The translations under genes were made by a program, and so were the position numbers. 64,000 bases of DNA from Leuctra nigra. Taxonomy: Eukaryota; Arthropoda; Insecta; Plecoptera; Leuctridae. The notes beneath the pieces are model-generated. The model was not told the DNA's origin, ran no database searches, and saw nothing but the letters and a program-made list of their open reading frames with translations. The stretch covers positions 11,561,647 to 11,625,646 of the forward strand of contig OW203762.1 of the NCBI GenBank assembly GCA_934045905.1, given 5' to 3'. Below are positions 38,147-49,800 of this stretch, piece after piece. Numbering within the stretch: position 1 is the stretch's first letter; every line of letters begins with the position of its first letter.

Positions 38147-39577
38147 CGTGTACAAACACAAACACAAAGCTTGACGACGGCCGTGGTTGCTGACATTGCT
38201 GACGTCAGAGTAAACACAAACCCAATGCTTGACGACGGCCGTGGTTGCTGACATTGCTTACGTCAGAGTAAACACAAACCCAAAGCTTGACGACGGCCGT
38301 GGTTGCTGACATTGCTTACGTCAGAGTAAACACAAACCCAAAGCTTGACGAAGGCCGTGGTTGCTGACATTGCTGACGTCAGAGTAAACACAAACCCCAA
38401 TGCTCGACGACGGCTGTGGTTGCTGACATTGCTGACGTCAGAGTAAACACAAACCCAATGCTTGACGACGGCCGTGGTTGCTGACATTGCTGACGTCAGA
38501 GTAAACACAAACCCAATGCTTGACGACGGCCGTGGTTGCTGACATTGCTTACGTCAGAGTAAACACAAACCCAAAGCTTGACGACGGCCGTGGTTGCTGA
38601 CATTGCTTACGTCAGAGTAAACACAAACCCAAAGCTTGACGAAGGCCGTGGTTGCTGACATTGCTGACGTCAGAGTAAACACAAACCCCAATGCTCGACG
38701 ACGGCTGTGGTTGCTGACATTGCTGACGTCAGAGTAAACACAAACCCAATGCTTGACGACGGCCGTGGTTGCTGACATTGCTGACGTCAGAGTAAACACA
38801 AACCCAATGCTTGACGACGGCCGTGGTTGCTGACATTGCTGACGTCAGAGTAAACACAAACCCAATGCTTGACGACGGCCGTGGTTGCTGGCATTGCTTA
38901 CGTCAGAGTAAACACAAACCCAATGCTTGACGACGGCCGTGGTTGCTGACATTGCTGACGTCAGAGTAAACACAACCCAATGCTTGACGACGGCCGTGGT
39001 TGCTGGCATTGCTTACGTCAGAGTAAACACAAACCCAATGCTTGACGACGGCCGTGGTTGCTGACATTGCTGACGTCAGAGTAAACACAACCCAATGCTT
39101 GACGACGGCCGTGGTTGCTGACATTGCTGACGTCAGAGTAAACACAAACCCAATGCTTGACGACGGCCGTGGTTGCTGACATTGCTGACGTCAGAGTAAA
39201 CACAAACCCAATGCTTGACGACGGCCGTGGTGGCTGACATTGCTGACGTAAGAGTAAACACAAACCCAATGCTTGACGACGGCCGTGGTTGCTGACATTG
39301 CTGACGTAAGAGTAAACACAAACCCAATGCTTGACGACGACCGTGGTTGCTGACATTGCTGACATCAGAGTAAACACAAACCCAATGCTTGACGACGGTT
39401 GTGGTTGCTGACATTGCTGACGTCAGAGTAAACACAAACCCAATGCTTGACGACGGCCGTGGTTGCTGACATTGCTTACGTCAGAGTAAACACAAATCCA
39501 ATGCTTGACGACGGCCGTGGTGGCTGACATTGCTGACGTCAGAGTAAACACAAACCCAATGCTTGACGACGGCCGTG
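38147..39577. repeat. 58-bp minisatellite, about 25 copies
   Basis: Unit core: CCAATGCTTGACGACGGCC, then GTGGTTGCTGACATTGC and TGACGTCAGAGTAAACAC. Each unit carries the 8-bp palindromes ACGGCCGT and, in most copies, TGACGTCA. A block of five units (291 bp) is repeated exactly (38221-38511 and 38512-38802). Overlapping minus-strand frames of 80-119 codons arise from the repeat and end with its copies. Confidence 0.95.
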
Positions 39578-40249
39578 TAGTCCAGTAATTTTGTGATTAT
39601 ACCCACCACTAATTGCAACAGAAGGTTTCAATACATGAATCGATTCAGAAAAATGTCCTCTACAACATATCCAAAATCCTTCCGAATCCGAGGGCTGGAA
39701 GTACTTTTTAATCACTTTTTAATTAATTTCCCTTGTAAATTCCATCTGCCAAAAAAAAATTAATGTTACTCCGATTTTGACGAAACTTAGCAGAATTGTT
39801 CAACATCCTAAATGAACACAAATAGCTTTCTTAGCATTTTCCTCTAAACCTCATCGTTTGGGAAATGTGGACCATTGAAAAGTAATATTTTAGTCAGTTT
39901 TCGACGATTTATGCCACTGTAGTGTAATTTGTGTAATTTGACGAGTGTAATTTGACGTTTTCCGAGCTCCATATTTCCCAAACGATGAGATTTAGAGGAA
40001 AATGCTAAGAGAGCTATTTGTGTTCATTTAGGATTGTGAACAATTCTGCCAATTTCGTCAAAATCGGAGTAACATTAAATTTTTTTTGGAAGATGGAATT
40101 AACATGGGAACTTAAAAAGTTATAAAAAAGTACTTCCGGCACTCGGATTCGGGAGGATTTTGGATATGTTGTAGAGGGCAATTTCTGAATCGATTCATTT
40201 GCAAGTAGTGGTGGGTTCAGCTCTTTTCTTGCTTTAAATTACTGGGCTA
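39578..40249. mobile_element. TIR foldback inserted in a minisatellite unit
   Basis: Ends TAGTCCAGTAATTT and AAATTACTGGGCTA, flanked by GTG on both sides (39575-39577, 40250-40252). The minisatellite unit resumes afterwards with 'gtggttgctgacattgctga'. Arms of about 250 bp pair ('tgaatcgattcagaaa', 'acaacatatccaaaatcc'). 672 bp; superfamily not assigned. Confidence 0.85.
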
Positions 40250-41798
40250 GTGGTTGCTGACATTGCTGATCGTCGGAGTCCAGCTTATTTTCAAACTCCG
40301 TTTTACACGTCTGAATGGAGTAGATATTTCGATACGAGATTTGCAATTGAAAATGACGGACAACGAACGAAAGTAATACATTCGTGTCATTTAATAATTT
40401 TTGCCATTGTCTTCACTTTATAAGATCAAACAAGAGAATTTTCTGTAGTCTCACCCACGTGGCACTACTTCAGATTTCGTCCCTTCTGCAGTAGTTCGCG
40501 CGATAGTGTTAGATCCCCAAAATTTTAAATCTTTAAAAATATACCATGCATCTTTTAGTTTTTAATTAAAATACTTGATACACTTTCAATTATTGTCAAC
40601 CCAGTAGTGTGCTGTGGATATTTGTAGTATACGAAGTGGAAGGTATTATTACCTCAAGGGCCTTTTCCGGAGCAAATTATATTCCCCGTTCTGATGGAAG
40701 TCGATTCACGGCTATACAAAATAATATTGCATGAAATCGAATTTCAAGAGAATCGGAATTTAATAATAGTGCCTCAGTTTCAGCTTGAGTCTGTGGGGAG
40801 GGCCTCATAGCAATACGCAGGCTCGGGACAATTTTGAATTTCAATTTAAGATGCATTGACGTGATTTGAACACAAATTTTGCTCGATTTGATCATTTTAA
40901 ATCTTAAAATTTTCTTACTACAATTTAATTTTTATTAGCATCGACCAACTTTTTTGCTTTTTATGGTAGATTCAGTCGATCTACATTCTCGACCCCCCCC
41001 CCCCCCCCCCCCCTTCTCACCCACCCGACAGCGTAGGCTACACAGCTTAATTATCCTAAGGTCGGCCTAAGGTCCCCCTTCCACAGCTATTCACTAGTGC
41101 CGCGACCATCATCATTATCATCATCCTTCCCATCATCATGTCTCCATCGCCATTAGCCTTATGCTGCAGAACAGTGCGTCTTTAAACCCTACTGCCAATT
41201 AAATCCAACAAACACAGTCTAAAAATAAATACAGTGAAAAGTGATACCAGGGGAAATGAAGCGTACATCGATCCGATCGATCCCATGTGATTATAGATTA
41301 GCTGTTGACCTTGAGTGACGTTTTGTCACGCTCTGCTAGCGCTGGCAGTTAGTCACATACTCATGTAAGTCAGTCTTTACACGACCTTCGCACTGGCAGC
41401 ATCGACACTGACACTGACATTGATTCCACTAGACATCATACAAGGTAAACAATACATTCCACACAGGTTGATTACATCAGCGAGAATCACGCAAACTTAT
41501 CATGAAGTGGTTTGATACGCTTGTCTCGTGCTCATTGATTACGATAGGTCAAGAACAAAACATGTGACTGAAAATGTTGATTTTTGATGATTTTTGTAAG
41601 CTGAATTATAATATCTTAGTACCTATACCTATGATCTTTGATAAATTTACAGATTTTTATCATGTAGGCATTTTATTGTGTCACTGATAAAACATTGGAT
41701 CCACTCTAGGACGTAGTATATTATTATATAGTACGAGTAACTCGAGTAAATGGTACATTGCATGAAATGATGCAATTTTATATTAGAGTGACCATCAC
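40250..41798. other. Intergenic, no gene seen
   Basis: Holds a final fragment of the minisatellite unit (40250-40270) and a C run at 40994-41013. No credible coding frame; the 72-codon minus-strand frame at 40677 has no recognisable motif. Confidence 0.4.
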
Positions 41799-41799
41799 A

Positions 41800-41949
41800 G
41801 TGGCGGCGCTACAAAAATAAAGTGTGTGGGGGGGGGGTGGGGGGGGGAGGGACAGAACAGGTGCAAAGCAAACAGCTGAGGGGCAAAATTAGAAAACGGT
41901 TGGGGGGGGGGGGGGGTGCCCGAATCAATTCCCGTAGCGCCGCCATTGA
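41800..41949. mobile_element. Tiny MITE with G tracts
   Basis: Ends CAGTGGCGGCGCTAC and GTAGCGCCGCCATTG, about 150 bp, with two G-rich tracts inside. The minus-strand frame over it is low-complexity. Confidence 0.65.
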
Positions 41950-42371
41950 TACAAAAATTTAAAAATCGAAAAAAAAAATTTGAAATAAGGCAATAGGTTT
42001 GCCGATTCAAATTGTCCCAATTCATATGCCACTCACTTGGAGAGTTTGTTGCTCTAACTACATACAGCTTTCAATGTGCTCATCCTCTCGTAGGAGATGA
42101 ATGTAACACGCTCTAACTAGAGGTTATCTTTTGACGAACATGTGAGAAACCTTGGTGTTCAAGTTCAAGTGATCACAACCATCATTGCATCGTAATTTTA
42201 TGAAGCGAATATCTGCGATAGGCGATGTGAGATAATGCAATTTACTTATCACTCATTTACGTCCAAAACCCCTGAGAATACTTTCTTTGAACACTTACAG
42301 CTCAGAAAAAGAAGCTTCGTTAAATACAGTATCATGTAGGATTATCAAGGATGTTCAAGATAATGCTAGTA
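41950..42371. other. Intergenic, no feature seen
   Basis: About 420 bp before the next foldback; nothing recognised. Confidence 0.35.
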
Positions 42372-43825
42372 CTAGTGGAGCGGTCGCTCCACGCCAGCCA
42401 AGTCGTACGGCGCGCGCACACACTCATTTAAAAAGGCTGGAGCAAACCCACTTTTACTGTAAGCATCAAAGTGGCATTTTCGGCCTACTGGATCTTAAAA
42501 TTGGAAAATCTCACATTGTTGCGATATATCTTAATTTCGAGCTATGGCCCACCCTACAACATATACCAAATTTGGGAACAATAGGTTACGCCCTTTGCGC
42601 GCTAGAGGGCCGTGAAAACAGTGTTTTAGGGCGGTTTTCATAATAATCTCAGTAGTAGTAGTAGGGTGGAGCTAAAATATGGTAAACAGGCCACAGCATA
42701 AACGGCTGAACCGATTGATTTAAAATTTTTACCACATATGCACTTTTGGCGTCTGAGGTGCCTTTTGCTATAACTGGTTTTATGCCGCCATTTTGAAACC
42801 GGAAGTGACGTCATATCTCGTCAACGGCTGGACCGATTGGAACGAAAATTGCGCCAAACGATCCAGACGGTCATCTATATGCATGATAAGTAGCAAAAGA
42901 CTAAACATTATGTTAAAGAAACCGGAAATGACGTAATGAAATTTGAAATACATCGATTGGCTTTTTGGCAACAAAGATTGATCCGATTATTTTGATATTT
43001 ATGTAACGTATGTACTTTTGACGTCTCATGTGACTTGTTATAAAACCAACCGGAAGCCGCCATTTTGAAACCGGAAGTGACATCATATCTCAATAACGGC
43101 TAAATAGATTTCAACGAAACCAGCGCAAAACAATTAAGACGGTCAACTTTATGTATTATCATCAATAATATTTGCAGTTTCTCATACCTAAACCGGAAAT
43201 GACGTCACACATTTTAATAATCTCACAAATTTTTATTTTGATGCAATAAATATACTATTTGAGACAGCTTATAAAATTATAATCATGTTTCAAATATACT
43301 TCAAGGGGTCAGAGATTTCAGCCGCCATTTTTAAACCGGAAGTAACGTCATATCCCAAAAACTGGTAGACAAATCGGTATGAAACTAGCGCCAAACGATT
43401 CGGATGGCCATCTCTATGGAATATGAACAGTACAAATAGAATTTTCCTATTTATGAGACCGGAAATGACGTCATTCAAATGTATAAATTATTATAATTCC
43501 CTCCTATACAATAAATACATATTCAGAAAGCTTAAAATGATACACATCATTTATAGAAATAAATTCTATGTGGCATTGCAGTAAGTTCAGCAGCCATTTT
43601 GAAAACCGAAGTGTTTCCATATCTCGGAACTGGGTTGACTGATTGGAATGAAACCTTTGCTATTCTTCGTGAAAGATCATTTAAAGCAATTATTTAGGAC
43701 CATACGCTGCTATTCATTAGTGGTAACGAAATTGTAAAGGGTGATGATTTTTTAAAAGAATTTAGTAATTGTTCATTTCATATGTGTCACAAGTTGTTAG
43801 AATAAACTAAAAAAAGGAGTGATAT
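42372..43825. mobile_element. GGAGCG foldback with six or more CRE/ETS motifs
   Basis: Terminal hairpin at 42372, the conserved 118-codon shadow frame (42287-42643), then complement-strand motifs near 42785, 42918, 43056, 43188, 43321 and 43460. Four are preceded by GCCGCCATTTT or a close variant. The adjacent hairpin element starts at 43826. Confidence 0.85.
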
Positions 43826-44223
43826 CCCCATAAAAAACACTTCGTGTAAAAATACCAGTTAAGTCTCTTCAACTAAAAAAAAATATGAAATCTAAAAATT
43901 CTGCACTGAAAAGTAGTGATATCAAAAAATTAGCCAAGTCAAAACTTTATTTGAAAATCAAAAAATACTTGGCGCATCGTTTTTTTTAGGGCATTATAGG
44001 TATACTATGTATATGTATATTTCATGTATAATTTATAATTGGCTTATACTTCCAAGCTATTTAAGTACACGATGCGCCAAGTATTTTTTGATTTTCAAAT
44101 AAAGTTTTGACTTGGCTAATTTTTTGATATCACTACTTTTCAGTGCAGAATTTTTAGATTTCATATTTTTTTTTAGTTGAAGAGACTTGGCTGGTATTTT
44201 TACACGAAGTGTTTTTTATGGGG
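43826..44223. mobile_element. Compact TIR element (CACTTCGTG variant)
   Basis: Arms 43826-43990 and 44068-44223 are inverted copies. Both ends share the same CTTCG substitution relative to the CTCCG family, so the arms have been homogenised or the copy is young. Confidence 0.85.
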
Positions 44224-44579
44224 TTTAAGTTTACATTAAAAATGAGTATGGAACAATAAGTCAGTTTCTTTAGTAACTCACTGTCAGTTTATTGTTAGGC
44301 AATAGAAACTGACGTAAACTATTCTTTTTCATAAAATGTTTATATAACTATCGGATAAGTTAACAATCTTGAATAATTTTTATTTAGTATTAATTTGTAC
44401 AATAATTTGTACATCCTGTGACGTCAAGATATTATTATTTTGAATTTTCAGACTGAAACAAATTCGGTTGTTCTTTTATTTATATTTTCAATCAAGTGCA
44501 CAATTTGCAGAAGAAAAATAATCTCTTGAGTGTTATAATAAGTACTGAACATTAATAAATACCAACTGCAATGTGAAAA

Positions 44580-44700
44580 GATTTTCCTCGAGCGTGACTC
44601 GAACCCACGACCTTCCGATATCCAGTCAGATGCTCTACCAGCTGAGCTATCGAGGCAGTTAACATTGCAGCGGCTGTGTTCCAATATAAGCTGCGTTAGC
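44580..44700 (-). mobile_element. tRNA-derived SINE
   Basis: On the minus strand: tRNA-like head (about 44655-44587) with box A TAGCTCAGCTGG and box B GGTTCGAGTC, D, anticodon and T arms recognisable, and anticodon loop CTGGATA. The acceptor stem ends do not fully pair and no CCA-side discriminator fits, so it is not called as a functional tRNA. The conserved tail 'aaaatcttttcacattgcag' also follows the other two heads near 44950, which marks it as a SINE. Confidence 0.75.
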
Positions 44701-44826
44701 AACTTACCGATTTTGAAGATAGGGTCAGAAGACCGTGAATTTCATCCACGTTTGACAACTGACTAACTTCATTCGACTTGGATTTCTCATAAGCAGATGA
44801 GTGCGCATATGTATGAAATATGATTT

Positions 44827-45050
44827 TTACTGAATCCCTCAGTTAGGTGAATGTTAATAAATACCAACTGCAATGTGAAAAGATTTTCCTCGAGTGGGAC
44901 TCGAACCCACGACCTTCCGATATCCAGTCAGATGCTCTACCAGCTTGACTGGATATCGGAAGGTCGTGGGTTCGAGTCCCACTCGAGGAAAATCTTTTCA
45001 CATTGCAGTTGGTATTTATTAACATTCACCTAACTGAGGGATTCAGTAAA
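44827..45050. repeat. Near-perfect palindrome of the SINE
   Basis: Left arm 44827-44930 and right arm 44947-45050 match base for base in inverse orientation over about 104 bp, with a 16-bp spacer ('gatgctctaccagctt'). Each arm is the 3' two-thirds of the SINE plus the flank 'tgaatccctcagttagg'. Because the flank is included, this is an inverted duplication rather than two insertions. Confidence 0.95.
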
Positions 45051-46282
45051 GATCATATTTAAGTACTGAACAATTAGTCTCGATTCACAAATAATAGCTG
45101 ATAATCATAACGCTCTTGTGAAAAACAGCAGCTGAAAACACTCTTAGGTAGAGAGCAACAGGGTGTGTGCCTGCGTTAAACTAGAACTAGGCTCTTTTCA
45201 ACTATCTGCATACGGAAATAAGTTTTGTTGGATTTTTAAAAAGGTACTTCATTGCTATTGGGGGAAATACATTAAAAATTCCCCTTAAAATGTATGAGGC
45301 ATGATTGAAAAGTTTGAATGTTTCTTTACAGAAGAAACTTTTACAATTGTTACCAGTCAGTAATTCGGAAAAATCGGGAATTTCGGTAGGGGTATACCGA
45401 AAGTCCAATTCTATACGAAGCACCCACCTTGTGCAAACAGAATGGAACTAAACTGAAATGACTAATTCACTGTGAATTCTCTATTTATAACAAGAAAAAC
45501 ATAGCCAAGAATTAAAAAATAGCGATTTAAAAAAATAAATACATTGTCCGTACTTTAATTTTTTTGCATTTCACATCTAAATCTGTACTAGAGAAGTAGA
45601 AGGCCGGAAGTCCATTTTCTCGATTTAGCGTCGAAACCTTTGGAACGATGTAATCGGATGTAATCAAGCTCCCTCAATTGCAATTTGACTGATGTCAACA
45701 AATACAGTTATATTGAAGTATTCTCTTACACAATGACTCGTGTCACAATTACAATATGATTGGATCAAGGCAGCATTTTTGATTTTTGAGCTCTCCTCAA
45801 GAGTAACTAAAATTGACTTCTGGCCTAACAGAAATGTATTTGATGTAGTAGGCCCTGTTTATCTGATTGGCTGTGCCGCCAATTTAGTCAAATATTTAGT
45901 TAATCCGGCAGAACATAACTTTGGTAATACCGACCCTTAATGTAAATGTATAACAATCGCCAGAGCTGTAAGTCGGATAAGATTTGCAATTTGAGTTGAC
46001 ACTCTGGGAGTTCCAAGCTGCACGGCTCTCGGTGAGAAAACATTTCACACGAGCCAGTGCCAACGTGTTGCTGTGAGAGCTTGGTTTAGAGTAGACAGTT
46101 TTGAGACAGCTTCAATATAGTCGTTATAGTTGTGATGTTACAACAAGGTTAGAACTATGCCATCACCTATGTAATGTGTTTTCCCTACAGCATCCGTTGT
46201 TACAAATCGCACCTATTGTGCTGCTTTTGTGGGAAAAGATATACAAATCCCTGAATATGATCCCTGGTTTTACCTTGTGTTA
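45051..46282. other. Intergenic upstream of the P450
   Basis: About 1.2 kb with no domain-bearing frame. It may contain the P450 promoter and 5' non-coding exon, but no core promoter element could be fixed. Confidence 0.4.
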
Positions 46283-46536
46283 CAGGGGCTGGATACACAC
46301 GGAAGTGTAATTTTATTACCGGAAAAGCTAATTATGACCAGCGTTGATATTCCAGCATAACTTTATGAATTTATTTGGAAAATCCCCATTTTCAATAAAA
46401 AATACGTAATACGTACACTTTCAATAAGTGTATAACTTGATAATATCATGCTACTGATATATTGGTGGTTATAATGCAATATCGGCAAAAAGTTATGACG
46501 CAATAAGGATTAAAACGTTTTGTGAATCCAGCCCTG
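46283..46536. mobile_element. MITE upstream of the P450 start
   Basis: Ends CAGGGGCTGGATACACA and TGTGAATCCAGCCCTG, about 254 bp, AT-rich interior. It ends less than 200 bp before the ATG. Confidence 0.6.
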
Positions 46537-46564
46537 GGTACCTATGCTTTCTGTATCTCTTTTA

Positions 46565-46598
46565 GATCTCGTCGCGACCGCCGGCGGCGACGAGATCA
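46565..46598. promoter_or_regulatory. Strong hairpin-capable palindrome
   Basis: GATCTCGTCGC and GCGACGAGATC, 11 bp each, around a 12-bp GC-rich centre. It lies about 120 bp upstream of the P450 start. Function unknown. Confidence 0.6.
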
Positions 46599-46720
46599 AA
46601 ACAAGATATAGAATAAGTTCCCTGGTACCTAACCTAACACCCGACGAAAGTTTCTTATGATAAATGAACTTCTCTACGTCTAAGTAACTATATTGTTTCT
46701 GTTTCTCCTCACCAGGTGCC

Positions 46721-46892
46721 ATGTTGTATTGGCTGGCGGCGCTAGTGTTGCTGGTGCTCTGCTATCTGGGAGCCACATGGAGACACGGGTTCTTCAAGGA
46801 GCGTGGGCTCCACTGGGAGCGGCCGTTGCCTCTCGTCGGAAACTTCGCACAGATATTCCTGCGTCGTAAAGCCTTAGCAGATCTCATGCGAG
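46721..46892 (+). CDS. P450 exon 1 (ER anchor)
   Basis: ATG 46721; hydrophobic anchor, then RHGFFKERGLHWERPLPLVG with the Pro-rich hinge; donor GTTAGC, phase 1. Confidence 0.9.
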
Positions 46893-49800
46893 GTTAGCAC
46901 CAGCTTGACATTCACTGTTTTTCACTTTCCTAAGAAACGAAATATGAAACATTACTCGGATAAGTCAACAATGATAATAGCGAGAAGACATCTTGCTATG
47001 TTTAACTTCTCAAAGAACAACAACCAAATCAAAAATAGGTTTTGATATCACTGAGAAAGATTGTCTATATTCTTAGATGTAGGTACTAATGGCCAGTTAG
47101 CTATAGGACATAGTTTGTAAGGAATATTATTATGTTTACGAAGAAAGTGAAATTATAAATCTATGCTGAGACGGAAACTCATTTAATAATTTCATCAAGT
47201 AAATTAAATCACCACGTGGTTTTCATACGTTCCACCTAATTATTTCGTTTGCTCCGGTTTCTACGAAAAATCTTTACGTGCAACTTTTAATTTGCCAGGT
47301 ATATATTTCCTGGAGAATTTTTAAACGTAAGATAGCCCATAGTTTCGTGGTTCTACTTGAGCTCGAGGATGATGTGATCGGCTCCAGGCTAACGCCAGGT
47401 TTGTGTTCCAGACTTCTACACTGCCAACAAGGAACACGGGATGTTCGGGGTGTTCGAGTTCCTGAAGCCGGTGACGGTTGTCTGCGATCCCGAGGTCATC
47501 CGGCTGATCGCCGTCAAGGACTCCGAGTACTTCATCGACCATCGCCAGGCGGTCCAGGAGGACATCGACCCGCTAATGAGCAGGACGCTGGTCTCCCTGC
47601 AAGGTAACAACTCACTGGTTGCAGCAGTTGCAGTCGTATATTTCATCTGATTGCGTCACTTACAAGGTTGTTCAAATCCAAGATAAGGAAACTTAGAATA
47701 TAAGAGCAAAAGATCCACTCAGCGCCGCTCGTAAAAGTAAGTGACAACCGTGACAAATTGCTACCCCAACATCAGGTACACTTGGCAAAAGAAAAACTGA
47801 ACGTCGAACAGGTTTGTATGACTGCTGGTCAGCTATCGCGACCATTGATGCTTGAAATTATGAATTAAATGAGAGCTCACCTATACTGAGACGAGTAGAT
47901 CACAGAGACTGACTCCTGAAGGTGCGATCTCTTATTTTTCAGTCAACCAGATTTATTGTAATTTTTTGTTTTGCCGAGGGTATACGTCTTGGGTCAGACA
48001 AGGTAATCTGTTGTTTATCTAGTGGAGCGATCGCTCCACTCAGCCAAGTCGTACTGTACACTCACAACCACTCAACATACCGTAAATGCCTAATAAACTA
48101 AGGAGCAGACCAAACTCTTTTACTGTAGGAAGCAATAACATGGCATTTTCGGCCGACTGGATCTTAAAATTGCAAAATCTCACATTGTTGCGAAATGTCT
48201 TAATTTTTAGAGCTATGGCCCACCCCCCATCATATATAAAATTTGGTAACAATAGTTTATGCCGATTGCGAGCTATAAAGGGGCCGTGAAAACAGTGATT
48301 ACACCCTTTTTAAAAGGGGATGATTCAGATATCACGAAACGTCGCTATCATCGCCACAGCCTAAACGGCTGAACCGATCGATCTGATGTTTTATTACAGC
48401 TTGAACAGCAAGGTCTTGCTTTGAAAATTGAAGCACAGGCGACAAATCGATGCCTTGATTCATATAGGAGTTTACATACCTATATATTTATTATTATTTG
48501 TCCTGAAAGATAAGTTTGTTCTGGTTCGTCAGCTTGATCTATCGCTCGACTACTGACTTCTTTCATTCTGGAAATTATATTTTCCAGGTTCGAGGTTTTG
48601 GTGCAATATCCAACAGACCAACGATATTAGTTGATGACGTGACTATAATATTATGTTTGCAGGACAACGGTGGAGGCAGATGCGCGCGACGCTCAGCCCT
48701 GCATTCACGTCCAGCAAGATGAAGGCGATGTTCATATTCGTCGAGAAGTGCGGACAACAAATGGCCGACCATCTGTACTCCAAGTGCCAAGGTGAATATC
48801 AATATGCCCATCTTTTATTTACTTGCTTTCCCACATACGACGTAAGAACTATCCTGGACCAACGAGATGAAAGATGGGATGCGATCACATAAAGTGACAA
48901 CTTTCTTGTGGCAGTGACAAGCTTCCCATCTTACCCGAGGAGGCCGTGAATAACATTGAGATGAGAAAAATGTCACGCATCAAGAACATTCTCATTTTAC
49001 GTAATCGCACTCCTGATGACCCCCGTTGTGGTAAATTCATACTTGCAACTTTTTGTTGATTAACTTGGTTCTGCTCGTGCGCAGTGCCACTTCGGTGACG
49101 ATAATGGGACTTTGCACATGTGCAGAACCAGGTTAATGAATCAAAAGTTGCTACTGTGGATTGGGATTTATATACTTAGCTAGGTACTCATTTATTATTA
49201 ACTGCCATCCACATCCACTTTTTTACACAAAAGTGTGGAACATAGGTATGTTGTTCAAGCAATCACTTTTTCATCAATCATGTTTCATGTTTTTCAATCA
49301 AGATTCATGATTCTTCGACTGTGTTTGAAAATGAATGACTTCGTTGCAGAGGACAGCTCCTGTGGCGGTGGCGGACTGTACACCTTGGACTTGAACGAGT
49401 TCTTCACCAAGTACACGAATGACGTCATCGCCACCGCTGCGTTCGGCATCCACGTGGACTCGATGGCTCAGCCGGACAACGAGTTCTACACGATGGGAAA
49501 GAAGGCGACTACCATTACCGGCAAGCGCATGTTGGTCTTCCTTGGGTTCACCCTCGTGCCCAGGCTAATGAAGGTCAGAAACAGAAACACGTGAGATTAC
49601 TGTTCAAAACGTAATGGAGTAGGTAATTCCACGTCAGATCGACCAAGAATTTTTATGACCCCCTTCGATTTTGATAAAACTTAGTGAAATTGTTACTAAT
49701 ACAAGTAATTATTTTGATTGGTCAATTTCATCCCTATCTGGTACTTTCACCCCCTCGAAAATCTCACATTTTAAGATTCACCTTTCCGATACACAGATAT

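Noticed and set aside
37940..39435. Six minus-strand frames of 80-119 codons with internal repeats (MFTLTSAMSATTAVV)
   Set aside because: They are readings of the 58-bp minisatellite; length follows unit phase, and no start context or domain is present.
38147..39577. Regular spacing considered as a CRISPR-like array
   Set aside because: There are no unique spacers; the whole 58-bp unit repeats, and the host is eukaryotic.
42287..42643. 118-codon frame repeated in other copies (also 56929-57315, 25447-25632, 16307-16492)
   Set aside because: Recurs only because the foldback's subterminal block is conserved as DNA; frames are short and differ in start and end, with no known domain.
44587..44655. 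Functional tRNA gene
   Set aside because: Acceptor ends do not fully pair, and two further copies share the same non-tRNA tail, so it is a SINE head.
45740..46310. Frames of 66 and 69 codons upstream of the P450
   Set aside because: No motif, no splice context and no conservation cue; chance frames in intergenic DNA.
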